The notes under the pieces are model-generated. The model did no database searches. It worked only from the letters and a program-made list of their open reading frames with translations, and was not told the DNA's origin. DNA of 64,000 nt from Herbinix hemicellulosilytica (lineage in GTDB: Bacteria; Bacillota; Clostridia; Lachnospirales; Lachnospiraceae): contig NZ_CVTD020000026.1 of the NCBI RefSeq assembly GCF_002904165.1, forward strand, positions 62,001 through 126,000, given 5' to 3'. Shown here one piece after another: positions 27,513-35,509 of the stretch. The position numbers and the translations under genes were made by a program. Every line of letters begins with the position of its first letter. The first letter of the stretch is position 1.

Positions 27513-27540
27513 TTGTATTTTAAGCCAAAAGAGTTATAAT
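27513..27540 (+). promoter_or_regulatory. murC promoter
   Basis: TTGTAT (27513-27518), 16 bases, TATAAT (27535-27540). The 27128-27589 gap is otherwise AT-rich leader sequence shared by divergent spoVG and murC. Confidence 0.55.
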
Positions 27541-27589
27541 AGCTAAAGATTATAAAATATAAGTATAAAATAAGAATAGGAAGGTTTTT

Positions 27590-28996
27590 ATGTACAAAAT
27601 AGACTTCAACAAGCCTTGCCGCATCCATTTTATAGGGATTGGCGGAATCAGTATGAGCGGTTTTGCAAAATACCTGCATAGTATCGGATTTAAGGTCAGC
27701 GGTTCTGACAGCCACAAAAGTAAAATTACAGAAGAGCTTGAAAGTATGGGCATTAATGTTTACTACGGCCAAAGAAAAGGAAATATAAGCCCGGATATTG
27801 ATGTGGTTATTTATACTGCCGCCATTAAAGAAGATAACGAAGAACTTTTGGCGGTTATGGAAGCGGGTATACCGGCACTAAACCGGGCTCAGCTTATTGG
27901 CCAGGTAATGCAAAACTTTAAAAATTCGGTAGCGGTATCCGGTACCCACGGCAAAACTACCGTAACATCTATGCTGTCACTTATTTTTGTCGATGCGAAT
28001 TTTGACCCCACCATCTCGGTCGGCGGTATTTTGGATGCTATCGGAGGAAATATGCGTATTGGCGGTACCGACTATTTTATTACGGAAGCCTGCGAATATA
28101 TGAACTCCTTCCTGGAATTTAAGCCGACAAAAGCAGTTATATTAAATATTGACGAAGACCATACGGACTTTTTTAAAGATATAAACGATATACGAAATTC
28201 CTTCCGTAAATTTGCCGGTCAAATTCCTAAAGGAGGCCAGCTATTTATAAACGGCGATATTCCCGATTACGAAGAAATAATTAAGGACCTGGATTGCGAA
28301 GTATTTACATACGGAATAACAGACCCTGTTTACGGTTGTAAGGATAAATCATATGATATAGCAGCTGATAATATAAAATTAAACGACAGTGCCTGCCAAA
28401 GCTTTGATCTTTATTACAAAGGAAAATACATAGACCGGTTCGGGTTAAATATCATAGGTATACATAATATATCCAATGCTTTGCCGGCTATAGGAATTGC
28501 ACTTCAGGAGCAAATTCCGGCAGATATAATAAAGAAATCCCTGCTGCGGTTTAGAGGCGCAGACCGCCGTTTTCAGTACAAAGGAACCGTTGGCGGTGTA
28601 ACTATTATTGACGATTATGCCCATCATCCTACGGAAATTGCGGCAACTTTAACTACCGCCAAGACTTTTTACGGTGAGAAAACCATATGGTGTGTTTTCC
28701 AGCCCCATACATACAGCAGAACCAAACGGCATTTAAAAGAATTTGCCCGTTCCTTATCAATAGCTGATAAGATAGTACTGGCTGATATCTATCCTGCGAG
28801 GGAAAAAGATCCCGGGGATATTTCTTCTCTGGACCTGCTAAGAGAATTAAAAAATTTAAATAAAGAAGTATACTACTTTCCCACCTTCGATGAAATTGAG
28901 AACTTTTTACTAGAAAATTGTATAAACGGTGACCTGTTGATAACTATGGGCGCCGGAGATATCGTGATTGTGGGAGAATCATTATTAGGTATATAG
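27590..28996 (+). CDS. murC: UDP-N-acetylmuramate--L-alanine ligase
   Basis: 468 residues, full length. The Rossmann start HFIGIGGISMSG is followed by the ATP loop SGTHGKTTVTSM (near residue 118), NIDEDHTD, and the C-terminal DDYAHHPTEI and FQPHTYSRT. It adds the first amino acid to the peptidoglycan stem in the cytoplasm. GGAAGG precedes the ATG. It is divergent from spoVG. DnaA-box-like sequences start directly at its stop codon. Confidence 0.97.
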   Translation: MYKIDFNKPCRIHFIGIGGISMSGFAKYLHSIGFKVSGSDSHKSKITEELESMGINVYYGQRKGNISPDIDVVIYTAAIKEDNEELLAVMEAGIPALNRAQLIGQVMQNFKNSVAVSGTHGKTTVTSMLSLIFVDANFDPTISVGGILDAIGGNMRIGGTDYFITEACEYMNSFLEFKPTKAVILNIDEDHTDFFKDINDIRNSFRKFAGQIPKGGQLFINGDIPDYEEIIKDLDCEVFTYGITDPVYGCKDKSYDIAADNIKLNDSACQSFDLYYKGKYIDRFGLNIIGIHNISNALPAIGIALQEQIPADIIKKSLLRFRGADRRFQYKGTVGGVTIIDDYAHHPTEIAATLTTAKTFYGEKTIWCVFQPHTYSRTKRHLKEFARSLSIADKIVLADIYPAREKDPGDISSLDLLRELKNLNKEVYYFPTFDEIENFLLENCINGDLLITMGAGDIVIVGESLLGI

Positions 28997-29190
28997 TTAT
29001 CCACATTATCCACAGTATTATCAACATTTTATGTTAACCAATACTGTGGATATAATTATATTTTCTATCTATACTACAAGAATAGATTTTCTATTTAAAA
29101 AAAACATAAATTCTAACTGTTATAGCATAATTTTACATTTTATTACAATTATGCCGGCTGTTTTTATCCACTTTATCCACATAATCCACA
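28997..29190. other. DnaA-box cluster after murC
   Basis: TTATCCACA, the perfect DnaA box, occurs at 28997-29005, 29006-29014 (head-to-tail) and 29173-29181. One-mismatch forms are at 29045-29053 (TGTGGATAT), 29164-29172 and 29182-29190. A fourth perfect box is at 29575-29583, on the far side of the tandem structured element. The intervening DNA is very AT-rich. This may bind DnaA for gene control, titration or unwinding. Confidence 0.6.
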
Positions 29191-29261
29191 TACCATTTTA
29201 ACCCTTTTAATCCCCGCAACCCCCAAAGAAACAGCCTATTTCAATATATTTTAGTTTATGT

Positions 29262-29267
29262 TATAAT
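29262..29267 (+). promoter_or_regulatory. candidate -10 for the dnaD leader RNA
   Basis: TATAAT at 29262-29267 would start transcription near 29274, exactly where the tandem structured element begins. The -35 (TTTCAA at 29239-29244, 17 bases away) is poor. Confidence 0.4.
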
Positions 29268-29273
29268 GTACAC

Positions 29274-29557
29274 GATAAGCGGATTATTCCAAGGAAAAGG
29301 TAATGTTTTATGTGACACATAAATGAGTCACAATAAAACATTGGCTTTTTCTTGGATAAGTGTAACGTAACCTACAACACCGGAGGTGTTGTAGGTTATA
29401 ATCCGCAGAAAGCAGATTAGACCAAGGAAAATAGAACGTTTTTTGTGACATGAATATGTCACAGTAAAACGTTATATTTTTCTTGGATAAGTGCAACGTG
29501 AACGAAAAAACACGAAGTGTTTTGAGTTCCTAATCCGCGGATAAGCGGATTATTCCA
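29274..29557 (+). ncRNA. tandem structured leader element before the DnaD gene (unclassified)
   Basis: Two copies of a three-way junction. Copy A: outer stem GCGGATTAT/ATAATCCGC (29279-29287, 29398-29406), hairpin 1 from CCAAG to CTTGG (29289-29355), hairpin 2 AACCTACAACACC/GGTGTTGTAGGTT (29369-29397). Copy B: outer stem 29412-29420 with 29530-29538, hairpin 1 29422-29486, hairpin 2 29500-29529. The junction CTTGGATAAGTGYAACGT is conserved in both (one base differs). Hairpin 2 differs in sequence but keeps its fold, and hairpin 1 shows paired changes (AATG/CATT versus AACG/CGTT). A third copy of the first 18 bases follows at 29540-29557. Structure is conserved more than sequence, which suggests RNA. 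I do not recognise the class. Confidence 0.6.
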
Positions 29558-29655
29558 CACATCGTGAGCCTATTTTATCCACAGCCATAACAGATATAGA
29601 GAAATTTTTATTTTGACCATGGGTATGCAACTAGCAGAAAGGGGATGGATGAGAA

Positions 29656-30768
29656 TTGAATAAAATTTCTTTATACTCTGAAGGTATTTACGACGTAACC
29701 ATCGTCCCAAATACCTTTATTGATTTATATATGCCATCTGCAAACGGAGCTTATGTAAAGGTTTATCTATATCTGTTACGCCATATAGGCTCCAGCAATA
29801 CCGAAATAACCATATCCTCTATTGCCGACCATCTTGAGGATACCGAAAAAGATATAATCCGTGCTTTAAACTACTGGGAAAAACAGAATCTGTTAAAAAT
29901 AGAAAGAAACGCTCAGGATGAAATTACGGCAATTTACCTTGCTGACTTATCAGGTCTTAATAAGACAGGTCATAGTACCGCCACAATTGATGACGCATTG
30001 GAAGAACTTGATTCCGTTACAGTTTCTGAGCCGGATGAAATTGCTTCTAATATACATACCGAAACAGAGCCTGCTGCCATACCGACATATTCCCAGGATA
30101 AGATAGATGAACTTAAGAGCAATGATAAATTCCAATATGTCACGCATATTGTTGAGCTTTATCTTGGCAGGCCGATGAAACCTGTAGATTTGCAATTAAT
30201 TATATATTTGTATGACGAATTGAAATTTTCTCCGGAACTTATTATATATCTTTATGAATACTGTGTTTCCAAAAACAAAATGAATCCTTCCTATATCGAA
30301 GCCGTAGCTTTAGAATGGGCCAAGGAAGGAATAGATACGGAAGAAAAAGCCCGGGAAGCCACCCTGCTATATAACGAACACATCAATAATGTTATGAAGG
30401 CATTCGGGTTAAACAGAACCCCCGGTCAAATAGAACGAAAATATATAACCAAATGGGTGGAAGTATATTCTTTTTCGGATGATATAATTACCGAAGCCTG
30501 CAACCGCACTATCTTAAGGACTCAAAAACCTGATTTTAAATATGCGGACAAGATTCTTGAAACATGGTTTAAAAAAGGTGCCAAAACCCTGGAGGACATC
30601 GCAATACTTGACGAGGAATTTGCCAAAGGCGGCAGAGCCAAGACCGTACCTAACGTAACCCCCATTGCCAAACCTTCTGCCAATAAGTTTAATCAGTTTC
30701 CACAACGGACATACTCCGCTAAAGATTACGCCGAACTTGAACGAAAACTTATCAACAAGGGGTTATAA
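29656..30768 (+). CDS. DnaD-domain replication protein
   Basis: 370 residues from a TTG at 29656; GAAAGGGGATGG lies upstream and the frame has no nearer ATG. The N-terminal part is a winged-helix DnaD-N type domain (YVKVYLYLLRHI...). Two DnaD/DnaB2-type domains follow: VTHIVELYLGRPMKPVDLQLIIYLYDELKFSPELIIYLYEYCV near 170-215, and KYITKWVEVYSFSDDIITEACNRT near 275-300. It acts in primosome assembly, remodelling DNA so the helicase can be loaded. The gene is followed by a DnaI-type loader, which fits. Its leader holds the tandem structured element and DnaA boxes. Confidence 0.88.
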   Translation: MNKISLYSEGIYDVTIVPNTFIDLYMPSANGAYVKVYLYLLRHIGSSNTEITISSIADHLEDTEKDIIRALNYWEKQNLLKIERNAQDEITAIYLADLSGLNKTGHSTATIDDALEELDSVTVSEPDEIASNIHTETEPAAIPTYSQDKIDELKSNDKFQYVTHIVELYLGRPMKPVDLQLIIYLYDELKFSPELIIYLYEYCVSKNKMNPSYIEAVALEWAKEGIDTEEKAREATLLYNEHINNVMKAFGLNRTPGQIERKYITKWVEVYSFSDDIITEACNRTILRTQKPDFKYADKILETWFKKGAKTLEDIAILDEEFAKGGRAKTVPNVTPIAKPSANKFNQFPQRTYSAKDYAELERKLINKGL

Positions 30769-30997
30769 TACGCAAAATATTTAAATAAAAAACTGAATTC
30801 CACAATATCTAAGGAAAATAAAAGCTCCATACGGTCAAAAATAATAATAATCTGTGTACTTATTAAGATCAATTATACGTATACATACCTCATTGGAATT
30901 TCCATGTTTTATATTATTTAATTTTCTTAAAGCATAACTTATCATTAATCTTGTATTTTAAAATTCCAAATAATCAAAAATAAGCAGGAGAATCCTT

Positions 30998-32002
30998 ATG
31001 TCTCTGAAGAACGATCAGTATAATAAAATACTGCGTGAATACGAAGAACGCAGACTTAAAAATAAGTACGAACTGGACAAGCGGATTGAGGAAGTCTATA
31101 AAGCCATACCCAGGATAAAGGAGCTGGAAGAGCAAATAATTTCCCTTTCCGCCGAATCGGGAAGGCAGGCTCTGTTCGGCAACACCAAAGCCCTTGATAA
31201 TTTAAGGAAAACCACAGCTCAAATCAAGGAAATGCAAAGGAAACTCCTTGTAGAAAGCGGATATCCTGAAGATTATCTGGATATGCGGTTTCACTGCTCC
31301 AAATGCCGGGATACCGGCTTTATTGGCAACGAAAAATGCAGTTGTTTTAAGCAGGCTATCGCAGACGCCATTTATATGGGCTCCAGCATAAAATCCGTGC
31401 TTGAGCGGGAAAACTTCCGTACTTTTTCTTTTAAATACTATTCCGACGATTACATTGACGAAACTACAGGCTTATCCCCCCTGTCCAATATGCAAAAGAT
31501 AGTAGCAAGCTGTAAAAGTTTTATCAGACATTTTGATGAAAAGCATGAAAACCTGCTGTTTATCGGTAACACCGGCGTAGGCAAAACCTTTTTGGCAAAC
31601 TGTATAGCAAAGGAACTTTTGGACCGGGGCTATACGGTAATTTATTTGACTGCTTTCAGGCTATTTGACATCCTGGAAAAATATAAATTCGGAAGGGAGG
31701 AAGAAGATTCCTTAATAGCATCGGATCAGTTTGACTATATTCTTGATTGTGACCTGCTTATAATTGACGATCTTGGGACCGAACTTAACAATACATTTAC
31801 TACTTCGCAGCTTTATCACATAATTAACGAGCGGCTGCTTAGACAAAAATCCACTATTATTTCGACTAATTTATCCTTGGATAATCTGCTGACAATCTAC
31901 AGTGAACGGATTTATTCAAGAATTATAAGTAATTACAGTATTAGACGGATTATAGGTGATGATATAAGACTGCGTAAGGCACTTGGCGAAATATCGTCTT
32001 AA
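30998..32002 (+). CDS. helicase loader, DnaI/DnaC-type AAA+ ATPase
   Basis: 334 residues. The N-terminal about 110 residues are helical, ending in CSKCRDTGFIGNEKCSCF, a zinc-binding region as in B. subtilis DnaI. The AAA+ module has Walker A GNTGVGKTF, Walker B LLIIDDLGTE, sensor 1 IISTNLS and an Arg finger region SRIISNYS. It loads the replicative helicase together with DnaD. CAGGAG precedes the ATG. It lies 229 bases after the DnaD gene and is probably co-expressed. Confidence 0.9.
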   Translation: MSLKNDQYNKILREYEERRLKNKYELDKRIEEVYKAIPRIKELEEQIISLSAESGRQALFGNTKALDNLRKTTAQIKEMQRKLLVESGYPEDYLDMRFHCSKCRDTGFIGNEKCSCFKQAIADAIYMGSSIKSVLERENFRTFSFKYYSDDYIDETTGLSPLSNMQKIVASCKSFIRHFDEKHENLLFIGNTGVGKTFLANCIAKELLDRGYTVIYLTAFRLFDILEKYKFGREEEDSLIASDQFDYILDCDLLIIDDLGTELNNTFTTSQLYHIINERLLRQKSTIISTNLSLDNLLTIYSERIYSRIISNYSIRRIIGDDIRLRKALGEISS

Positions 32003-32017
32003 TATATTTTATTTGGC

Positions 32018-32046
32018 TTGACTTCAAATATTTATAATGTTATAAC
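32018..32046 (+). promoter_or_regulatory. promoter of prs
   Basis: TTGACT (32018-32023), 17 bases, TATAAC (32041-32046). It supports starting prs at the ATG at 32094 rather than at 32052, which would lie too close to the transcription start. Confidence 0.6.
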
Positions 32047-32093
32047 ATTGGATGGATTTAATTCAACAACAATTTTATGGAGGTACTATTGTA

Positions 32094-33275
32094 ATGCCAA
32101 AGCGTGAAATGATCGTTGATACTATACCCGTAGGGCCGCTTGGAATCATTGCCCTTGAAAGCAGCAAAACCCTGGGGGAAAAAGTTAATGACTATCTTGT
32201 ATCCTGGCGTAAACAACGTGAGAGTGAACATAAAGAAACCATAATGTTTAGCGGTTACCAAAGAGATACTTTCCTGTTAAACGCTTGCTGTCCCAGATTC
32301 GGAACAGGCGAAGCAAAAGGAATGATTAAGGAATCTGTTCGCGGATATGACCTATATTTACTTGTAGACGTTACCAACTATAGCCTAACTTATACAGTTT
32401 GCGGACATACCAACCATATGTCACCGGATGACCATTATCAGGATTTAAAGCGTATCATAGCGGCAGTAGGTGGTAAAGCAAGAAGAATCACCGTCATAAT
32501 GCCCTATCTTTATGAAGGTCGTCAGCATAGACGCAACTCAAGAGAATCCCTGGATTGCGCCTTGGCATTACAGGAACTGACCAATATGGGAGTTGAAAGC
32601 ATCATAACATTTGATGCTCACGATCCCAGGGTTCAGAACGCTATTCCCTTAAAGAGTCTGGAATCGGTTCAGCCCACCTATCAGTTTATCAAGGCTATCC
32701 TTAAAAATGTACCCGATGTTAAAATAGATGCCGACCATATGATGATCATAAGCCCCGATGAAGGCGGAATGGGAAGAGCCGTATATTATGCCAATGTTCT
32801 GGGGCTTGATGTGGGTATGTTCTATAAGCGGCGCGATTATACTAAAATTGTCAACGGCCGTAATCCTATTGTAGCTCATGAGTATCTGGGCGACAGTGTC
32901 GAAGGAAAAGATATCATTATCGTTGACGATATGATATCATCAGGAGAAAGCATGCTGGATGTTGCAACCGAATTAAAGAGAAAAAAGGCTAACCGTATAT
33001 TCCTTTTGGGTACATTCGGCTTGTTTACAGGCGGTTTATCAAAATTTGACGAAGCATATGAAAAAGGATTGATATACAGGCTTCTTACAACCAATCTGGT
33101 TTATCAGTCGCCGGAACTGCTGACAAAACCTTATTATATCAGTGTTGATATGAGCAAGTATATAGCTCTGATTATTGATACTCTTAATCACGACAAGAGT
33201 ATAAGCGGATTGCTTAATCCGGTTGAAAGAATTCATAACATCCTTGAAAAATATAATCAGGTTAAGAAAAAGTAA
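32094..33275 (+). CDS. prs: ribose-phosphate pyrophosphokinase, long clostridial form
   Basis: 393 residues from the ATG at 32094. GGAGGT sits 9 bases before it; a possible ATG 42 bases upstream has no ribosome site. The Prs fold is seen in SGYQRDT..., YTVCGHTNHMSPDDHY and ITFDAHDPRVQNAIP. The PRPP-binding loop is IIIVDDMISSGESMLD (near residue 285). It makes PRPP from ribose 5-phosphate and ATP for nucleotides, His, Trp and NAD. At nearly 400 residues it is longer than the about 315 of classical Prs and belongs to the variant common in Clostridia, whose allosteric sites may differ. Confidence 0.93.
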   Translation: MPKREMIVDTIPVGPLGIIALESSKTLGEKVNDYLVSWRKQRESEHKETIMFSGYQRDTFLLNACCPRFGTGEAKGMIKESVRGYDLYLLVDVTNYSLTYTVCGHTNHMSPDDHYQDLKRIIAAVGGKARRITVIMPYLYEGRQHRRNSRESLDCALALQELTNMGVESIITFDAHDPRVQNAIPLKSLESVQPTYQFIKAILKNVPDVKIDADHMMIISPDEGGMGRAVYYANVLGLDVGMFYKRRDYTKIVNGRNPIVAHEYLGDSVEGKDIIIVDDMISSGESMLDVATELKRKKANRIFLLGTFGLFTGGLSKFDEAYEKGLIYRLLTTNLVYQSPELLTKPYYISVDMSKYIALIIDTLNHDKSISGLLNPVERIHNILEKYNQVKKK

Positions 33276-33325
33276 GTTTATTTATAAATGCAAAAAGTGA
33301 TTAATAGTAAATACTTTATAGATAT

Positions 33326-33366
33326 AAAAAATAGTGTCAGGACATACTGTCCAGGCACTATTTTTA
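33326..33366. terminator. bidirectional terminator between prs and the PBP gene
   Basis: AAATAGTG...GGAC and GTCC...CACTATTT pair, with A-rich and T-rich flanks on both sides, so it can serve both convergent genes. Confidence 0.75.
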
Positions 33367-33428
33367 TGCATATATTTGCTTGCACTTAAAAACATACGGT
33401 AAACTGACCGCTTCTTTGTTATAGAAGG

Positions 33429-35447
33429 CTATTCTTCAGGCACTGCATTGCGGTCATATGTTTTAAATGTTCTGCTCATTCCCGGCTCATGTATCCGGTC
33501 CATAAAACTATGCCATATATAAAGCGGATATGATGACCCTTTTAAGTCCGAAACGGGCTTTGGCATATCGTATCCTACCCATACGGAAGTAGTGTAATAG
33601 GGGGTATATCCCACAAACCAGCCGTCCTTTTTTTCATCGGTTGTACCTGTTTTTCCGGCGCTGACAGTATTTTTTAGACCATACCCTTTTGCTGTGCCGT
33701 TTTTAAGCACTCCCGTCAATGCTTCCGTTGTCATTCTTGCGGCATTTTCATCGTAAATTCTAATACTTTCTGTTTCATCCTTTACCAGTTCATTGCCTTG
33801 CGCATCGGTTATACTTACAATACATGTAGGTTCCCTGTAATAACCGTCATTTGCTAGTGCAGCATAGCCCGCAGCCATCTCAAGAGGGCTAACTCCGACG
33901 GTAAAACCGCCAAGTGCTGCTGCCATATAGTAATCATTATCTTCAATTCTGGAAAAATTCATTTTAAGCAAATATGAAATTCCCACTTTAGGAGTCAGTT
34001 CCTCATAAAGTTTCCACGCCACCGTATTTTTTGATACTTCAATGGCCCTCTGAAGTTTCATTTCCCCCGCATAATAGCCGTCGGAGTTTTTTGGTCCTCC
34101 CTCAATCGGACCGTCAACTACTATGCTGTCCGGAGTATATCCCCTTTCAAACGAAGGGGCATAAACTATCAGAGGCTTTATGGCACTGCCGGGCTGACGA
34201 AATGCCTGATAACCCCTGTTAAAAGTGTAGCCGGCATATTCCTGGGTCCTACCGCCGACTATTGCAACTACTCTACCTGTATCGTTGTCTATACATACGG
34301 CAGCACCCTGCATTTTATAAATGCCTTCCTCATTTTTTTCCTGAAATTTTTCCAATGCTTCATCAACTGCCCGCTGAAGAAGCTCCTGCTTTTTTTGATC
34401 AATAGAGGTATATATCCTGTAACCGCCTGTGTACAATTTCTTCTGATAGAGGTAATACATATCCTTATAGGCCTCTTCATATTCCTTACGGTCTTTTTCG
34501 TTATCAAAACTGTTTCTAAATTCAAATCCTTCTTCCTTCATCAATGCCCTGATGGCACAGTGATATGCAAATGTTTCTATATAATTCTTTTTGTCAAACT
34601 CCTGTTTTACCAGTTTTATGGGTTCATTTATGGCGTTCTCATATTCGGTATAATTAATTATACCGTTTTCGTACATTTGCTTAAGAATTCTGTTTCTTCT
34701 TTCAATTGTATTTTGCTTGTTTTCTACAGGATCATATTTACTGGGATTGTTGGGTATGGCACATAAAAATATCAGCTCTGACAGGCTTAACTGATTAACT
34801 CCCTTGCCGAAGTACCCGTTGGCCGCAGCCAATATGCCGTAGTATCCGTTTGAAAAATATATGTTGTTGATATAAAACTCAATAATTTTATCCTTGGAAT
34901 AAACTTTTTCCAGTTCCTGAGCAATAAATATCTCCCTTAATTTTCGCTCATAGGTGGTTTCATGGGATAAAAATACGTTTCTTGCAAGCTGCTGCGTTAT
35001 GGTGCTTGCTCCTTGCGTTATTTCCCCCTTATTCTTAATTAGTGCTATGGCAGCCCTGATATTTGCCAGATAATCAATTCCCTGATGGTCGAAAAATTTC
35101 TTGTCTTCGGTTAAAATAATGGCATTTATTACAGCCGGAGGTATGTCTTGGTATTCAATATAATAAACATCTTTAACCCCTTTTAAGGCTGTTATAAGTT
35201 CTCCGTCACTGTAATAAACCAGGCTGGTCTGGGAAGAACGAAAAGTATCCTCGGAGGACGAACGGACTATGCTTCTTGCTTCCTGTTGGTATTTCATAAT
35301 TATTTTCCCATAGGTATTATAAAAATAAAATATCCCCACTATGGCAGCTAGCAGCACAAGAAAAACAGTCAGTTTAAAAACCAGCTTTATGCTCTGTCCT
35401 ATTTTCTTAACCAGTCTGTTAATTTCGGCCTTTTTTCTTTTGTTCAT
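33429..35447 (-). CDS. class A penicillin-binding protein (transglycosylase-transpeptidase)
   Basis: 672 residues from the ATG at 35447, chosen because GGAGG sits 8 bases upstream; an earlier ATG seven codons back has none. There is a basic cytoplasmic tail and one membrane helix (about residues 18-42). The GT51 domain has EDKKFFDHQGID with the catalytic Glu, and QGASTITQQLARN. The transpeptidase has SAIK (serine nucleophile in PGSAIKPL), SKN and KTGT. It polymerises and cross-links peptidoglycan outside the membrane. No operon partner; the yhaN-like gene lies 63 bases beyond its start on the same strand. Confidence 0.94.
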   Translation of the reverse strand: MNKRKKAEINRLVKKIGQSIKLVFKLTVFLVLLAAIVGIFYFYNTYGKIIMKYQQEARSIVRSSSEDTFRSSQTSLVYYSDGELITALKGVKDVYYIEYQDIPPAVINAIILTEDKKFFDHQGIDYLANIRAAIALIKNKGEITQGASTITQQLARNVFLSHETTYERKLREIFIAQELEKVYSKDKIIEFYINNIYFSNGYYGILAAANGYFGKGVNQLSLSELIFLCAIPNNPSKYDPVENKQNTIERRNRILKQMYENGIINYTEYENAINEPIKLVKQEFDKKNYIETFAYHCAIRALMKEEGFEFRNSFDNEKDRKEYEEAYKDMYYLYQKKLYTGGYRIYTSIDQKKQELLQRAVDEALEKFQEKNEEGIYKMQGAAVCIDNDTGRVVAIVGGRTQEYAGYTFNRGYQAFRQPGSAIKPLIVYAPSFERGYTPDSIVVDGPIEGGPKNSDGYYAGEMKLQRAIEVSKNTVAWKLYEELTPKVGISYLLKMNFSRIEDNDYYMAAALGGFTVGVSPLEMAAGYAALANDGYYREPTCIVSITDAQGNELVKDETESIRIYDENAARMTTEALTGVLKNGTAKGYGLKNTVSAGKTGTTDEKKDGWFVGYTPYYTTSVWVGYDMPKPVSDLKGSSYPLYIWHSFMDRIHEPGMSRTFKTYDRNAVPEE

Positions 35448-35509
35448 AAAGATCCTCCGATTGACCATTTGCGGGAATATCTAAGTTGTTATAAATAATA
35501 TAGCACTAA

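Noticed and set aside
29274-29557. CRP/FNR boxes (TGTGAC...GTCACA) in the tandem element
   Set aside because: These are the tips of hairpin 1 in both copies; paired changes in the stems explain the symmetry better than protein binding.
28997-29583. Chromosomal origin oriC
   Set aside because: No dnaA, dnaN or recF near and no way to see GC skew; I report only a DnaA-box cluster.
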